Part shown: one piece after another, positions 26,679 through 35,086 of the stretch
Position numbering within the stretch: position 1 is the first letter of the stretch
How the letters are laid out: each line of letters opens with the position of its first letter
Assembly (NCBI GenBank): GCA_030448055.1
Contig: JAUJNR010000001.1
Coordinates: 1,198,791 to 1,262,790 of the forward strand
DNA: 64,000 nt
Direction of reading: 5' to 3'
Origin: Pyrinomonadaceae bacterium
Lineage (GTDB): Bacteria > Acidobacteriota > Blastocatellia > Pyrinomonadales > Pyrinomonadaceae
Made by a program: the position numbers and the translations under genes
Notes under the pieces: model-generated
The model's input: the letters and a program-made list of their open reading frames with translations, nothing else
Told to the model about the DNA's origin: nothing
Databases searched by the model: none

Positions 26679-28202
26679 ATGAAATTACGTTTGACGGTCG
26701 AAAGCGGAACGCTTGCGGGCAGAAAATACGAGTTGACGGAAGGCTTCCTGACCGTCGGGCGCAGCGAGAATTGCGCCGTTCGCCTCGACCCGCTGACCGA
26801 ACGAACCGCCTTGAAACAGCACGCCTATATCGAAGCAAAGCCCGACGGATTTTATTTGATTGATAATCAAAGCACTAACGGAACTTTTCTGAACAGCCGC
26901 AGAATTCAAACCGCCAAACTCAAGTCGGGCGATTTGATTCAATTTGGAACAAACGGCGTCGAAGCGACAATAAATCTCGAAGCCGATAAACGCCAAAGCG
27001 AACCGCCTGATTTCAAACCCGCATTTCAGCCATCGGAATTTCCATCGCCGCCCGCCGCTGGAAAGCCGCCAGCCAATCAGTTCGGCTGGCGCAATTCGAC
27101 GACAGGGATCGGCGTCAGCCGCATTCAAAAACCAGTTGAAAAAAGCCAAACGGGAAAATATATCGGCGCGGCGCTAGCGATTTTTTCCGCCGTGTTTCTC
27201 TCATTGATCGTCATTTTGCTGATGTTTGCCAGCGTCGGCGTCGCGTCGGCAGTCGGTGCGTCAATCATCGCTTTCGTTCCGGCGACGTTTTATTTGCTGC
27301 CGCTCGTTTGGCTCGACCGCTACGACCCGGAACCGCTGTGGCTGCTCGCGGCGGCTTTCGCCTGGGGCGCGCTCGTCGCCGTTGTTATCTCCTTTACCGT
27401 CAACACGCTGCTCGGCGCGTTTTTCGGGGAAGCCTTTAGCGCGGTCGTTTCCGCACCCGTTTTCGAAGAAGGCTCGAAAGGTTTGGGGCTGGTTTTGCTA
27501 TTGGTATTTTTCCGCAATTATTTTGATGACATTCTGGACGGAATCGTTTTCGCGGGCGTCATTGCGCTCGGATTTTCGACGGTCGAAAATGTTCTATACT
27601 ACGGACGCGCCATCAACGAAGGTAGAGAAACATTAATCGCGTTGTTACTCGTGCGCGGCGTGATGTCGCCGTTCGCTCACGTCACGTTTACGGCGATGAC
27701 CGGAATCGGCTGCGGCATCGCTCGCGAATCTCATAACACTTTGGTTCGGATTCTGCTGCCGATTCTAGGTTACGGAGGCGCGATTCTGTTGCACGCGATT
27801 TGGAACGGGATGGCAGTCGTGGGCGGGCTTCAATATTTCGTCATCACTTATTTTCTACTGGGAATTCCTTTCTTTCTGTTGTTCGTCGGTTTCGCTTTTT
27901 ATACGATGCATCGCCAAAACAAAATTCTCAAGGAGATGCTGGCGATTGATGTCGCTCGCGGATTGATTCCGCAAGAGCATCTGAACATCGCAACATCGGC
28001 TTTTCGCAGTTCGTTTTGGATTCTGGGAAGTCTTTTTAGCAGCCGATTCAAAACGCGTAACAATTATCTGCGGGCAATCGGAAAACTCGGGCTATCCTAC
28101 TGGCACATTCAACGCGCCACCGCCGCGCAAGGACACACGGCGAGCCTTCAACAAAATCCGCTTTTGCGAGACGAAGTTCTCAAATGGCGGGATAAAGTTT
28201 AG
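26679..28202 (+). CDS. FHA domain fused to a PrsW-type intramembrane metalloprotease
   Basis: 507 residues. The N-terminal FHA domain (about 1-95) has VGRSENCAVRL and NQSTNGTFLNSRRI, so it should bind phosphothreonine. A Pro-rich linker leads to a membrane part with about eight helices (about 160-420) carrying PrsW motifs: FEEGSKGL, GFSTVENVLYYG, FAHVTFTAM and LLHAIWNG. PrsW proteases cut membrane substrates such as anti-sigma factors. The FHA fusion suggests control by a Ser/Thr kinase (inference). The C-terminal ~90 residues are cytosolic. Confidence 0.88.
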   Translation: MKLRLTVESGTLAGRKYELTEGFLTVGRSENCAVRLDPLTERTALKQHAYIEAKPDGFYLIDNQSTNGTFLNSRRIQTAKLKSGDLIQFGTNGVEATINLEADKRQSEPPDFKPAFQPSEFPSPPAAGKPPANQFGWRNSTTGIGVSRIQKPVEKSQTGKYIGAALAIFSAVFLSLIVILLMFASVGVASAVGASIIAFVPATFYLLPLVWLDRYDPEPLWLLAAAFAWGALVAVVISFTVNTLLGAFFGEAFSAVVSAPVFEEGSKGLGLVLLLVFFRNYFDDILDGIVFAGVIALGFSTVENVLYYGRAINEGRETLIALLLVRGVMSPFAHVTFTAMTGIGCGIARESHNTLVRILLPILGYGGAILLHAIWNGMAVVGGLQYFVITYFLLGIPFFLLFVGFAFYTMHRQNKILKEMLAIDVARGLIPQEHLNIATSAFRSSFWILGSLFSSRFKTRNNYLRAIGKLGLSYWHIQRATAAQGHTASLQQNPLLRDEVLKWRDKV

Positions 28203-28213
28203 TCTTTAGTTGG

Positions 28214-28440
28214 CTTTGCACAAAAATCAGAAAAGCGGGCGGCAACTGTTCGCTGTTCATTGTTCACTATTCACTAAAAAACAGAGATAACCATTGGAAA
28301 CAACGAACAATGTATAGCGAACAGCCAACAGTTGCTGTTCATTAAAACGGCAAATCGTTAATTTTTGTGCAAAGTCTCTTCAGTCCTAAGTGCTGAGTGC
28401 AACGATTTCTCCTTCAGCACTTAGGACTTAGGACTTTTCC
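28214..28440. repeat. Nested palindromes and heptameric repeats
   Basis: The outer arms CTTTGCACAAAAAT (28214-28227) and ATTTTTGTGCAAAG (28361-28374) are perfect reverse complements. Inside them a second imperfect palindrome is built of 7-base units (TGTTCGC TGTTCAT TGTTCAC TATTCAC) and their inverse. A third palindrome, with the AGTCCTAAGTGCTGAGTG sequence and its inverse, follows to about 28437. No gene is encoded. It fills the gap before the acyl-CoA dehydrogenase. Confidence 0.8.
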
Positions 28441-28453
28441 ATTCCGTATCGCT

Positions 28454-28465
28454 TATAATAACTTT
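28454..28465 (+). promoter_or_regulatory. -10 box of a probably leaderless promoter
   Basis: A perfect TATAAT (28454-28459) lies 6 bases before the acyl-CoA dehydrogenase ATG, so transcription should begin at or next to the start codon. No -35 box of good quality and no ribosome-binding site are visible. Confidence 0.55.
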
Positions 28466-29611
28466 ATGAATTTTGATTTGAACGAGGAACAGCAAATGGT
28501 GCGAAACTCGGTGCGCGAGTTTGCCCGAAACGAAATCGCGCCGCTCGCGCGCGAATATGACGAAGAGGAAAAGTTTCCGCGACAGCAATTGAACGGATTA
28601 GCAGAACTGGGACTTCTCGGAATGATTATTCCCGAAGAATACGGCGGCGCGGGTTTCGATTCGGTTTCCTACGCCATCGCGCTCGAAGAACTTGCCGCCG
28701 CCGATTCGTCGGTCGCCGTGATTGTCAGCGTAACTAATTCGGTTTGCTGCTATCCGATTCTCAGTTTCGGCACGGAAGAACAGAAACAAAAGTATCTTGT
28801 GCCATTGGCAAAGGGTGAAAAGCTCGGCGCGTTTTGTTTAAGCGAGCCACAAGCCGGTTCGGACGCGACCAATCAAAAAACCAAAGCAGTCGAAGACGGA
28901 GATTTTTACACGCTGAACGGAACGAAATCATGGGTGACAAACGGCGGCGAAGCCGATGTTTATTTGACGATGGCGGTCACGGGCGAAAAGGACGGGCGTA
29001 AGGAAATTACCGCTTTTTTAATCGAAGGCGACGCGGAAGGTTTGGCGGTTTCGTCAATCGAACACAAAATGGGACAACGCGCTTCGCAAACTTGTGAGAT
29101 GAGTTTGGCAGACGTAAAAGTGCCGAAAGCGAATGTGCTGGGCGAACTGGGCGGCGGAATGCGAGTCGCGTTCAGCAGTTTGGATAACGGCAGAATCGGC
29201 ATCGCGGCTTTGTCGGTCGGCATCGCGCAAGCCGCGCTCGATGAAGCAAAGAATTACGCCAAAGACCGGACGGCGTTCGGCAAACCGATTGCCGAATTTC
29301 AAGCTATTCAACATAAACTCGCGGATATGGCAACCGAAATTGAAGCCGCCAGACTTTTAACTCTGCGCGCCGCCGCGATGAAGGACGCGGGGAGTAAACA
29401 AACGGGAACTTACGCGGCGATGGCGAAACTTTTTGCATCTGAAACCGCTAATAAAGTCTGCGCCGAAGCCGTCCAGATTCACGGCGGCAACGGTTTCTCG
29501 CGGCATTACGCGGTCGAAAAATATTACCGTGACGCGCGTATTACGACGATTTACGAAGGCACGAGCGAGATTCAAAGGATCGTTATTTCAAGAGGAATCT
29601 TAAAATCATGA
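28466..29611 (+). CDS. Acyl-CoA dehydrogenase (short-chain type)
   Basis: 381 residues from the ATG at 28466; the longer ORF in the track reads into repeat DNA. The flavoprotein oxidises acyl-CoA to enoyl-CoA in beta-oxidation, passing electrons to ETF. Signatures are CLSEPQAGSDA, the WVTNGGEAD flavin region, and the C-terminal YRDARITTIYEGTSEIQR with the catalytic Glu in YEGTSE. Substrate length is inferred only from similarity to butyryl-CoA-type members. The stop overlaps the next ATG. Confidence 0.95.
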   Translation: MNFDLNEEQQMVRNSVREFARNEIAPLAREYDEEEKFPRQQLNGLAELGLLGMIIPEEYGGAGFDSVSYAIALEELAAADSSVAVIVSVTNSVCCYPILSFGTEEQKQKYLVPLAKGEKLGAFCLSEPQAGSDATNQKTKAVEDGDFYTLNGTKSWVTNGGEADVYLTMAVTGEKDGRKEITAFLIEGDAEGLAVSSIEHKMGQRASQTCEMSLADVKVPKANVLGELGGGMRVAFSSLDNGRIGIAALSVGIAQAALDEAKNYAKDRTAFGKPIAEFQAIQHKLADMATEIEAARLLTLRAAAMKDAGSKQTGTYAAMAKLFASETANKVCAEAVQIHGGNGFSRHYAVEKYYRDARITTIYEGTSEIQRIVISRGILKS

Positions 29612-30747
29612 GACGAATTGTTGAAACTGCGATTTTGTTCTGTTATTTATTTTTCATTCCGCTGATGACCGATGTTTTTTCGCATCCCGCTTGGGGAATC
29701 GTTATTGATGCGAACAAGCGTATTTATTTCAGCGATCTTGAAACAGTTTACAAAATTGATTCGCAAGGCAAGTTATCAATTTTTCGAGCGGGCGTGAGCG
29801 GCAGGCACATTCATGATTTGTCTGTTGACGCAGGCGGAAACGTTTACGGTTGGGAAAATGTTTACGAACCGCGAACGGAAAAGAATCTGCGCGCGGTCTG
29901 GAAAATGTCGCCTGCCGGAGCATACACCGAAATAGTTTCTTTGACTGAGAATCTGCCCACAGGACTGAGCATCTGGCGAGACGCGGGCGGGAATACATAT
30001 TCGGTTGAACCGTGGAATAACGAAAAGAAAGAAACGAAAATCATTAAACGCACTGCTGATGGAAAAACAACCGTTTACGCGGGCGGCAAATACGGTTATC
30101 TCGACGGGCGAAAAGAAAAAGCCGAGTTCGGCGTGATTACGGATTTAGTTTTCGGAAAAGACAATGCGATTTATTTGACGGACGAGAATCGTGTCAGGAA
30201 AATAGATGAAACCGGAAATGTCAAAACGATTTTCTCGAACCAAGTCTTAGCGAAAAATCACGAAAATTTAGATGCTTATTCTCCGCAACTTTTCGGATTA
30301 GATGTTGACCGGCAAAACAATGTATTGGCGGCTGATTTTGCGAACAATCGGCTTTTAAAGATCAATTCGGACGGTGCAGTTTCAACGTTTTTCACTTCCG
30401 AAAAAGATTGGTCGCTGATTGGCGTAGCAACATTTGGCGACGAGGTTTATGTTTTGGAAGGAAGACCTTTTACGGCGTCAGTCCACACCGGAAATCGCGT
30501 TTTGAAAATAGCTTCATCCGGCAAAACAACCGTTATCGCAAATTTGGCAGAAAGAAACAAACCGATTGAGAATCCAAAGCTAAACAGCAACAATATGTTT
30601 ACCAAAACAGAAGCAAGTAATTCGATTGCAAGCGTAAACGTGAACGGCATAAAAACTACGGTAACTAGCCAGTTAGGATTTTACGGCATTGTCGGCGCGT
30701 TGAGCGCCGCTTTCATTGCTTTGGTAATTCTGGTCAAAAGAAAATAA
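29608..30747 (+). CDS. NHL-repeat-like beta-propeller protein, membrane-anchored
   Basis: 379 residues. An N-terminal signal or anchor (about 1-25) is followed by NHL/SMP-30-like blades (WGIVIDANKRIYFSDLE, LVFGKDNAIYLTDENRVRKID, GLDVDRQNNVLAADFANNR). A single C-terminal helix (about 355-375) ends in KRK. It is probably periplasmic and tethered at the C-terminus. It overlaps the dehydrogenase stop by 4 bases, but a functional link is not evident. Confidence 0.7.
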   Translation: MRRIVETAILFCYLFFIPLMTDVFSHPAWGIVIDANKRIYFSDLETVYKIDSQGKLSIFRAGVSGRHIHDLSVDAGGNVYGWENVYEPRTEKNLRAVWKMSPAGAYTEIVSLTENLPTGLSIWRDAGGNTYSVEPWNNEKKETKIIKRTADGKTTVYAGGKYGYLDGRKEKAEFGVITDLVFGKDNAIYLTDENRVRKIDETGNVKTIFSNQVLAKNHENLDAYSPQLFGLDVDRQNNVLAADFANNRLLKINSDGAVSTFFTSEKDWSLIGVATFGDEVYVLEGRPFTASVHTGNRVLKIASSGKTTVIANLAERNKPIENPKLNSNNMFTKTEASNSIASVNVNGIKTTVTSQLGFYGIVGALSAAFIALVILVKRK

Positions 30748-30760
30748 TAAAAGAATAAAG

Positions 30761-30813
30761 GGAACGCCAGCATCTTGCTGGCAGCGAGTTTGCCAGCAAG
30801 ATGCTGGCGTTCC
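30761..30813. repeat. Perfect 23-bp hairpin repeat
   Basis: GGAACGCCAGCATCTTGCTG plus GCA (30761-30783) pairs perfectly with 30791-30813 around a 7-base loop. There is no U-tract. It sits in the 70-base gap before the exonuclease gene. It looks like a REP or MITE-type palindrome rather than a terminator. Confidence 0.88.
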
Positions 30814-30820
30814 AAATAGT

Positions 30821-31873
30821 ATGCGGCTAATCAAACCAACCAAACGCGGTCTTTACGTCGAACCCGGCGATTTTTATATTGACCCGTGGCTGCCCGTCGA
30901 ACGAGCGGTTTTAACTCACGCACACGCCGATCACACTTATCGCGGTTCGAAGAATTATTTGGTCAGCAAAGAAGGCGAGCGTCTTTTTCGCACCAGACTT
31001 TACAATGAAGGCAATATTGAAACCATTTCATACGGAAAATCAAAGACCATTAACGGCGTGAAAGTTTCGCTTCATCCGGCGGGTCATGTTCTCGGTTCGG
31101 CGCAAGTGCGCGTTGAATATAAAGGCGAAGTCTGGGTGGCGAGCGGCGATTATAAACTGACTTTCGACCCGACCTGCGCTCAGTTCGAGCCGGTAAAATG
31201 TCACGCCTTTATCACCGAAGCGACATTCGGGCTGCCGATTTACCGCTGGACGAAACCCGAGATTTTGTTTGAAGAAGTCAACGATTGGTGGCGCGGCAAT
31301 GTCGAAAAAGGAAAGGCGACGGTTATTTTTGCATATTCATTGGGAAAGGCGCAGCGCATTATGAAAAGCGTTGACGCTTCAATCGGTAAAATTTTTACGC
31401 ACGGCGCGGTCGAACGCTTGACCAGAGATTACCGCGAAACGGGCGTAGAGTTTCCGCCGACAAAATATGTCGGCGAAGTTTCCGATAAAAAAGAGTTCGC
31501 CGGTTCTTTGGTAATCGCGCCGCCGTCAGCGCAAGATACGCCGTGGACGAGACGATTCGGAGCGCAGTCAACGGGTTTTGCCTCGGGCTGGATGCGAATT
31601 CGCGGAGCGCGCCGTCGCCGCGCCGTTGACCGCGGAATTATCTTATCCGACCACGCGGATTGGGATGAGCTTTTGACTGCGATTAACGCGACCGAAGCCG
31701 AACAGATTTGGGTCACGCACGGTAGCATTGATATTTTGGTGCGCTATTTGAAAAGCATCGGTAAAGATGCGCGACCACTCGAAACAAAATTCGTCGGCGA
31801 CGCGCCGGAAAGTGAAATGGCAAAAGACGAGGAAGAAAATCAGCAGCGGATTAACGCAGATGACGCGAATTAA
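30821..31873 (+). CDS. Ligase-associated MBL-fold DNA exonuclease
   Basis: 350 residues. It is a metallo-beta-lactamase fold of the beta-CASP/SNM1-like group, with LTHAHADH (HxHxDH, about 31-38), HPAGHVLGS, SGDYKLT and the C-terminal LSDHADWDELL. In many bacteria this gene pairs with an ATP-dependent ligase in a DNA end-processing cluster, as here. The last codons (RINADDAN) are encoded by the arm of a palindromic repeat, so the native C-terminus may have been replaced. Confidence 0.9.
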   Translation: MRLIKPTKRGLYVEPGDFYIDPWLPVERAVLTHAHADHTYRGSKNYLVSKEGERLFRTRLYNEGNIETISYGKSKTINGVKVSLHPAGHVLGSAQVRVEYKGEVWVASGDYKLTFDPTCAQFEPVKCHAFITEATFGLPIYRWTKPEILFEEVNDWWRGNVEKGKATVIFAYSLGKAQRIMKSVDASIGKIFTHGAVERLTRDYRETGVEFPPTKYVGEVSDKKEFAGSLVIAPPSAQDTPWTRRFGAQSTGFASGWMRIRGARRRRAVDRGIILSDHADWDELLTAINATEAEQIWVTHGSIDILVRYLKSIGKDARPLETKFVGDAPESEMAKDEEENQQRINADDAN

Positions 31874-31912
31874 ATTTATTCCTTATCCGTGTCATCCGCG
31901 TTAACCGGCGGC
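31843..31912. repeat. Imperfect palindrome overlapping the exonuclease 3' end
   Basis: 28-base arms 31843-31870 and 31885-31912 match at 22 positions (core GATTAACGCAGATGACGCG). The sequence resembles the CCACAGATTTACACAGATG-type arms at 60.4 kb. Its left arm supplies the stop codon and final residues of the exonuclease. Confidence 0.75.
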
Positions 31913-31935
31913 TAATAATTTCCGAAAAAGATTTA

Positions 31936-33540
31936 ATGAAAAACTTTTCCGATTTGTATCTCGCGCTCGACCAGACGAATAAAACGAACGAAAAGGTCGA
32001 GGCGATGGTTAAATACTTCAAAGAAGCAACGGCGGCGGATGCGGCGTGGGCGATTTATTTTCTGAGCGGGCGCAAGCCGCGACAAATTATTCCGACGGCG
32101 AAACTGCGAATGTGGGCGGCGGAAATCTCGGAAATTCCCGATTGGCTGTTTGAATTGTCTTATGATGCCGTCGGCGATTTGGGCGAAACGATTGCTCTAT
32201 TGTTGCCGGACACAACGGCGACGGGTAGCGAATTGCCGCTCGCTTATTGGGTTGAAAATAGAACCGTTCCGCTGCGCGGTTTAGACGAAAGCGAACAGCG
32301 CGAAGCCGTCGCGCAGGCGTGGAACGAACTCGATGCGAACGAGCGTTTCATCTGGAATAAATTGGTGACGGGAAGTTTTCGCGTCGGCGTGTCGCAACTG
32401 CTTGTCGTCCGCGCGCTGGCGCAAGTGTCGGGAATAGAAAAAGAAATCATCGCGCACCGCTTGATGGGCAGCTGGTCGCCGAACGCCGATTTTTATTTAA
32501 ATCTACTCGAAGCCTCAAGCAAAGACGCGGATTTATCGCGTCCGTATCCGTTTCATCTGGCGCACCAACTCGATTTTCCGCTCGAAGATTTGGGCGACAT
32601 CCGAGACTGGCAAGCCGAATGGAAATGGGACGGCATACGCGCGCAACTTATCAGGCGCAGCGGCGAAAGTTTTCTCTGGTCGCGCGGCGAAGATTTGGTT
32701 TCCGAACGCTTTCCCGAAATCACGACGGCAAGTTTCACACTGCCCGACGGCACGGTTTTGGACGGCGAGATTTTGCCCTGGAAAGACGACGAAGTGATGG
32801 CTTTCGCGCAATTACAAAGACGTATCGGGCGCAAAACCGTCGGCAAAAAACTGCTTGAAGAAGTCCCGGTCGTGCTGCTCTGTTATGATTTGCTCGAATT
32901 CGGCTGCGAAGATTTCCGTCAACGCGAATTGCGGGAAAGACGCGCCAAACTAATCGAAATTTTAGACAATTTGCCGGAAGACGTGCGAAAAACTCTTATT
33001 TATTATCCGGTTGTCGAAGCGAAAAACTGGCAAGAATTATCAAAAATCCGCGACGAAAGCCGTAGCCGCCGAGTCGAAGGCTTTATGCTCAAACGCCTTG
33101 CTTCGCCGTTTCGGGTCGGGCGACCGCGCGGCGATTGGTGGAAATGGAAGATTGATCCGCTGACGATTGACGCGGTGATGATCTATGCGCAGCGCGGAAC
33201 GGGCAAACGCGCCAGTCTTTACACCGATTACACTTTCGCGGTCTGGAACAATGGCGAACTCGTGCCGTTCGCCAAAGCCTATTCGGGTTTGACCGACAAA
33301 GAAATTCGCCGGGTTGACCGCTTCGTCCGCGACAACACGCTGGAGACTTTCGGACCGGTTCGTTCGGTCACGCCGAAACTCGTTTTTGAACTCGGCTTTG
33401 AAGGCATTCAAAAATCTACGCGGCATAAATCAGGCGTCGCCGTGCGCTTTCCGCGAATTTTAAGATGGCGCGACGATAAAAAAATCGAAGACGCCGATTC
33501 GCTCGATGCGATTCACCAGATGCTCGAAGCGGAAAACTAA
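31936..33540 (+). CDS. ATP-dependent DNA ligase
   Basis: 534 residues. An N-terminal helical DNA-binding domain (about 1-200) is followed by the adenylation domain with motif I, EWKWDGIRAQ (catalytic Lys), LDGEILPW, and the motif V-like FMLKRLASPF ... WWKWKID, then the OB domain with DAVMIYAQRGTG. It matches the bacterial ligase class found next to an MBL exonuclease and seals nicks with ATP. The stop and the next start overlap (TAATG). Confidence 0.94.
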   Translation: MKNFSDLYLALDQTNKTNEKVEAMVKYFKEATAADAAWAIYFLSGRKPRQIIPTAKLRMWAAEISEIPDWLFELSYDAVGDLGETIALLLPDTTATGSELPLAYWVENRTVPLRGLDESEQREAVAQAWNELDANERFIWNKLVTGSFRVGVSQLLVVRALAQVSGIEKEIIAHRLMGSWSPNADFYLNLLEASSKDADLSRPYPFHLAHQLDFPLEDLGDIRDWQAEWKWDGIRAQLIRRSGESFLWSRGEDLVSERFPEITTASFTLPDGTVLDGEILPWKDDEVMAFAQLQRRIGRKTVGKKLLEEVPVVLLCYDLLEFGCEDFRQRELRERRAKLIEILDNLPEDVRKTLIYYPVVEAKNWQELSKIRDESRSRRVEGFMLKRLASPFRVGRPRGDWWKWKIDPLTIDAVMIYAQRGTGKRASLYTDYTFAVWNNGELVPFAKAYSGLTDKEIRRVDRFVRDNTLETFGPVRSVTPKLVFELGFEGIQKSTRHKSGVAVRFPRILRWRDDKKIEDADSLDAIHQMLEAEN

Positions 33541-35042
33541 TGGAAAATCCGAATTATCCTTTTCTGAAGCTCACGCTCGACGAAAAATTCCCGCGTCTTT
33601 TAATCACGCGCCGACCCGAATACAAAACGCCCGAACAAAACATCTACGGCGCGTTTCTGCCCGTTGGAATGGCGCGGCGCCTGCTCGATTTATTGCAGAG
33701 AAAATTTCGTCTGCATCCGTGCGAACTCGACATTCAGGGCAATTTCGACGCGCCGTGTCCCGAATATTTTCTGCATCGCTGTCTCGCGCCGTGCGTCGAA
33801 CGAATCTGCGACCGCATGACTTATCTCGATACGGTGGAAATCGTTCATCTGATTTTATCAAGGCAGAGCGAAGCGGCGTTGAAAAAAATTGACCGGAAAA
33901 TAGAATTGCTCGCCGAACAATTGGAATACGAACAGGCTGCCGAATGGCGCGACGCGCGTCTGACGATTGAAGAAATTACGAATAATGCCAAATGGCAGAT
34001 TAATGCGGCGGCGATGAACGATGTCATCACCTTAACCGACAAAGACGATTTCACGCGAATTCATTTAACGACACTGCGGCGCGGGAAAGCCGTCGGTGTG
34101 TTAGATTTTCAAGTTGATAAAAAAACGTCCGAACAAATCTTGCCGGACTTTATCAACGGCTTTTATCAATTCTACGCGCCGAAACAAATCTTTGTGCCGT
34201 GTGATTTTCCGAGCAGAAAATCGCTTGAAGAAAAATTGACGCTCAATTTCGGACACAGCGTGAAAATCCTGGCGCAAATGCCGGAAAAACTTCCGCCGTC
34301 CGTTTTTGTAACGCAGAAACTCGCCGCCCATTCTTTCAAACACAAAAACTATCAAACGTCCGTCGATATATCAGCCGCGTTCGATGAAATCAAAATTTTG
34401 TTCGATTTGAAGAAAACTCCGCGCCGCATCGAATGTTTCGATGTCGCGCATTTGGCGGGAAAGGAAATCGTTGCTGCCCGCGTCACGGCGACCAGCAGCG
34501 GTTTGCAAACAGAAGACGGTTTGGTGTGGGAGTTTGAAAATCTTTCGGAAACCGCCGCGCTCGCCGCCGCCGTCCGCGAGCGCATTCGGCTGTTGCCGTC
34601 GAAAAAAGACTTGCCGGATTTATTGATGGTTGACGGCGCGAAACCGCAAATCAACCAGGTGAAAAAGACTTTAAAGGAATTCAATCTGGGTAATCTCGCC
34701 GTCATCGGCGCGGTCAAGCCGCCGAAAGCGCACAATCAAATCAGCCACTTTTTGACCCAGAAAAATACGCGCCTCGAATTCAATCGGCGTTCGCGGGCGA
34801 TGAATTTTTTGCAAACTCTGCGCGACGCCGCTCACGCACTCGCCAATGAAACGCACCGCGAACTGCATTCGCTCGTCCAGATTTTCGCCGTTAACGAAAA
34901 CGCGCCGCAGGTAAAGTATCTGCTCGTTCCGACGCGCTACGCCGAACGCGGCGGCGACGCGGCAGATTTGTCACCGATTCGCTCGCTGACGCAGGCGGGC
35001 GAAATTATTCTGAAAACGAAAAGCAAACGTCAGAAAATTTAA
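33540..35042 (+). CDS. UvrC-like nuclease lacking the GIY-YIG and HhH domains
   Basis: 500 residues that align with UvrC only from after its GIY-YIG domain: FLKLTLDEKFPRLLITRRP at the N-terminus, a Cys-rich region (HPCEL ... CLAPCVERIC, about 60-90), a UVR motif (about 115-150), and the RNase H-like 5'-incision domain with Asp in ECFDVAHLAG (about 300) and LMVDGAKPQ (about 365) and His in DAAHALANETHR (about 430). No HhH pair follows. The ATG overlaps the ligase stop, so nothing has been cut off upstream. It should make at most one of UvrC's two incisions (inference). Confidence 0.88.
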   Translation: MENPNYPFLKLTLDEKFPRLLITRRPEYKTPEQNIYGAFLPVGMARRLLDLLQRKFRLHPCELDIQGNFDAPCPEYFLHRCLAPCVERICDRMTYLDTVEIVHLILSRQSEAALKKIDRKIELLAEQLEYEQAAEWRDARLTIEEITNNAKWQINAAAMNDVITLTDKDDFTRIHLTTLRRGKAVGVLDFQVDKKTSEQILPDFINGFYQFYAPKQIFVPCDFPSRKSLEEKLTLNFGHSVKILAQMPEKLPPSVFVTQKLAAHSFKHKNYQTSVDISAAFDEIKILFDLKKTPRRIECFDVAHLAGKEIVAARVTATSSGLQTEDGLVWEFENLSETAALAAAVRERIRLLPSKKDLPDLLMVDGAKPQINQVKKTLKEFNLGNLAVIGAVKPPKAHNQISHFLTQKNTRLEFNRRSRAMNFLQTLRDAAHALANETHRELHSLVQIFAVNENAPQVKYLLVPTRYAERGGDAADLSPIRSLTQAGEIILKTKSKRQKI

Positions 35043-35086
35043 GATTCAATCTTTTCCGTGTCGCTTTGTGTTTTGTCGCGGTTATT

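Noticed and set aside
35040-35086. One-sided copy of the CCACAGATT-type palindrome between the UvrC-like gene and proS
   Set aside because: TCCGTGTCGCTTTGTG resembles one arm, but no matching second arm is present; too weak to call.
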